64,000 nt of DNA. Origin: Oscillospiraceae bacterium (lineage in GTDB: Bacteria; Bacillota; Clostridia; Oscillospirales; Oscillospiraceae). The position numbers were made by a program, and so were the translations under genes. This document shows positions 63,301 through 64,000 of the stretch, in pieces (positions within the stretch are counted from its first letter, which is position 1; each line of letters begins with the position of its first letter). The DNA is taken from NCBI GenBank assembly GCA_902779945.1, contig CACZDN010000002.1:62001-126000 (forward strand), read 5' to 3'. A model generated the notes under the pieces. It saw only the letters and a list, made by a program, of their open reading frames with translations, had not been told where the DNA came from and ran no database searches.

Positions 63301-63338
63301 AAAACCCATAGGAGGGGAATTCCCTTCCTATGGGTTTT
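63301..63338 (+). terminator. Probable terminator of tyrS
   Basis: AAAACCCATAGGAGGGG and its complement CCCTTCCTATGGGTTTT form a 17-bp stem with a 4-base loop. The T-run is only four bases, but the symmetrical A/T ends suit either strand. Confidence 0.65.
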
Positions 63339-63358
63339 GAGACAGGAGAGAGCCTGCA

Positions 63359-64000
63359 ATGTACGAATTCGACAAAATCAAGCTGGTTGTCTGGGACCTG
63401 GACTATACTCTGTGGCAGGGAACCCTGTCGGAGGGCGAGGTACAGGTTCCGGAGGAGAACCTGCGCCTTGTCAAACGCCTGACCGATGTGGGCATCGTCA
63501 ACTCCATATGCAGCAAAAACGACAGGGCGACTGTCGAGAAAAAGCTGCGATCTCTCGGCCTGCTGGACGATTTCGTCTTCACGTCCATCAACTGGGAGGC
63601 GAAGGGCCAGCGTGTCCGTCAGCTTATCCAGGACATGCAGCTTCGCCCGGTGAACGTGCTGTTCCTTGACGACAATCCCTCCAACCGCGGCGAAGTTGCC
63701 TATTTCAGCGAGGGGATCATGACCGAGGGACCAGAGATCATCCCGCGCCTGCTGGAGGACGTGCTTGCCTGTAAAAAAGCGGACCCCGAGCACAAGCGCC
63801 TTCGGCAGTACCGCCTGCTGGAGACCAGGCGCAGGGAAATGTTGCAGTACAGCTCAAATGAGGACTTTTTGCTGCACAGCGACGTGCGGGTGGTTGTCGG
63901 CCGCGACTGCCTCGATAACCTCAACCGCATCCACGATCTCATCCTGCGCTCCAACCAGCTTAATTTCACCAAGCTGCGCAGCACGGAGGAGGAGCTGCGG
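63359..64000 (+). CDS. HAD-IIIC/FkbH-like protein, C-terminus cut off by window edge
   Basis: The first 214 residues are visible. They begin with a HAD phosphatase part: VVWDLDYTLWQGTL (~10-23, nucleophile DLD), SICSKND (~55-61, motif II) and LFLDDNPSNRGEV (~103-115, motif IV). The part beyond ~175 with ILRSNQLNFTKLR (~197-209) is characteristic of FkbH-type proteins. FkbH enzymes load glycerate-derived units onto carrier proteins in polyketide and glycan pathways; others have unknown roles. AGGAGA precedes the ATG. What follows is outside the window. Confidence 0.82.
   Translation, partial: MYEFDKIKLVVWDLDYTLWQGTLSEGEVQVPEENLRLVKRLTDVGIVNSICSKNDRATVEKKLRSLGLLDDFVFTSINWEAKGQRVRQLIQDMQLRPVNVLFLDDNPSNRGEVAYFSEGIMTEGPEIIPRLLEDVLACKKADPEHKRLRQYRLLETRRREMLQYSSNEDFLLHSDVRVVVGRDCLDNLNRIHDLILRSNQLNFTKLRSTEEELR

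Overview
This window looks like a chromosomal segment from a GC-rich, endospore-forming member of the Clostridia. An Oscillospiraceae-like gut lineage is my inference; there is no rRNA gene here to test it. Sporulation is shown by a small acid-soluble spore protein gene, the complete eight-gene spoIIIA operon, a SipL-like coat gene and a very short ORF that I identify as spoVM. The gene content is mostly conserved Firmicutes housekeeping, with few mobile features.

Layout. 1-5122 is mainly minus strand: a partial C_GCAxxG_C_C family gene, a spore protein, a TetR-type regulator, an SNF2 helicase, an ACT-domain regulator and a SAM methyltransferase. From 5324 the plus strand carries a 901-residue Fe-S/FAD oxidoreductase coupled to hypA, then ybaK. 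Next comes a long run: uvrA-recD2-comF-mreB-ispD-ispF (to a terminator near 17180), a DUF3343/cysteine desulfurase pair, and after a structured leader cdaA-cdaR-rseC-like-yicC-remA-gmk-rpoZ-priA-def-fmt-rsmB-rlmN-prpC-prkC-rsgA. It ends in a probable mother-cell unit of a small membrane protein, spoVM and a SipL-like gene. The yicC-to-spoVM order is close to that of Bacillus subtilis, without coaBC, rpe and the thiN-region genes.

34900-48200 is more accessory: a secreted 5'-nucleotidase, an orphan leader-plus-repeat peptide gene (14 TGPL units) lying among copies of a small mobile repeat, guanine deaminase, a lipoprotein, a small secreted protein, a DMT transporter, a flavin-type oxidase, tRNA-Arg(CCT), a MacB-like ABC protein, a P-type ATPase relative that lacks several key motifs, and a HAD phosphatase. 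48200-63123 returns to conserved order: spoIIIAA-AH, asp23-nusB-xseA-xseB-ispA-dxs-tlyA-nadK-argR-recN, then tyrS where spoIVB-spo0A often follow. The window ends inside an FkbH-like gene.

The most notable unexplained structure is a 158-159 bp MITE-like repeat with terminal inverted repeats GGCARCACCGCAYAAT. Three intact copies (3717, 49617, 63124) are each bounded by a perfect 4-bp direct repeat (TTAA, TTAG, ATAA); two supply or duplicate the stop codon of the gene they follow (spoIIIAB, tyrS). Two more copies in inverted orientation flank the TGPL-repeat peptide gene. Other points of interest are the cdaA leader with competing pairing arms, the tiny spoVM ORF with a sigma-E-like promoter, and the degenerate P-type ATPase.
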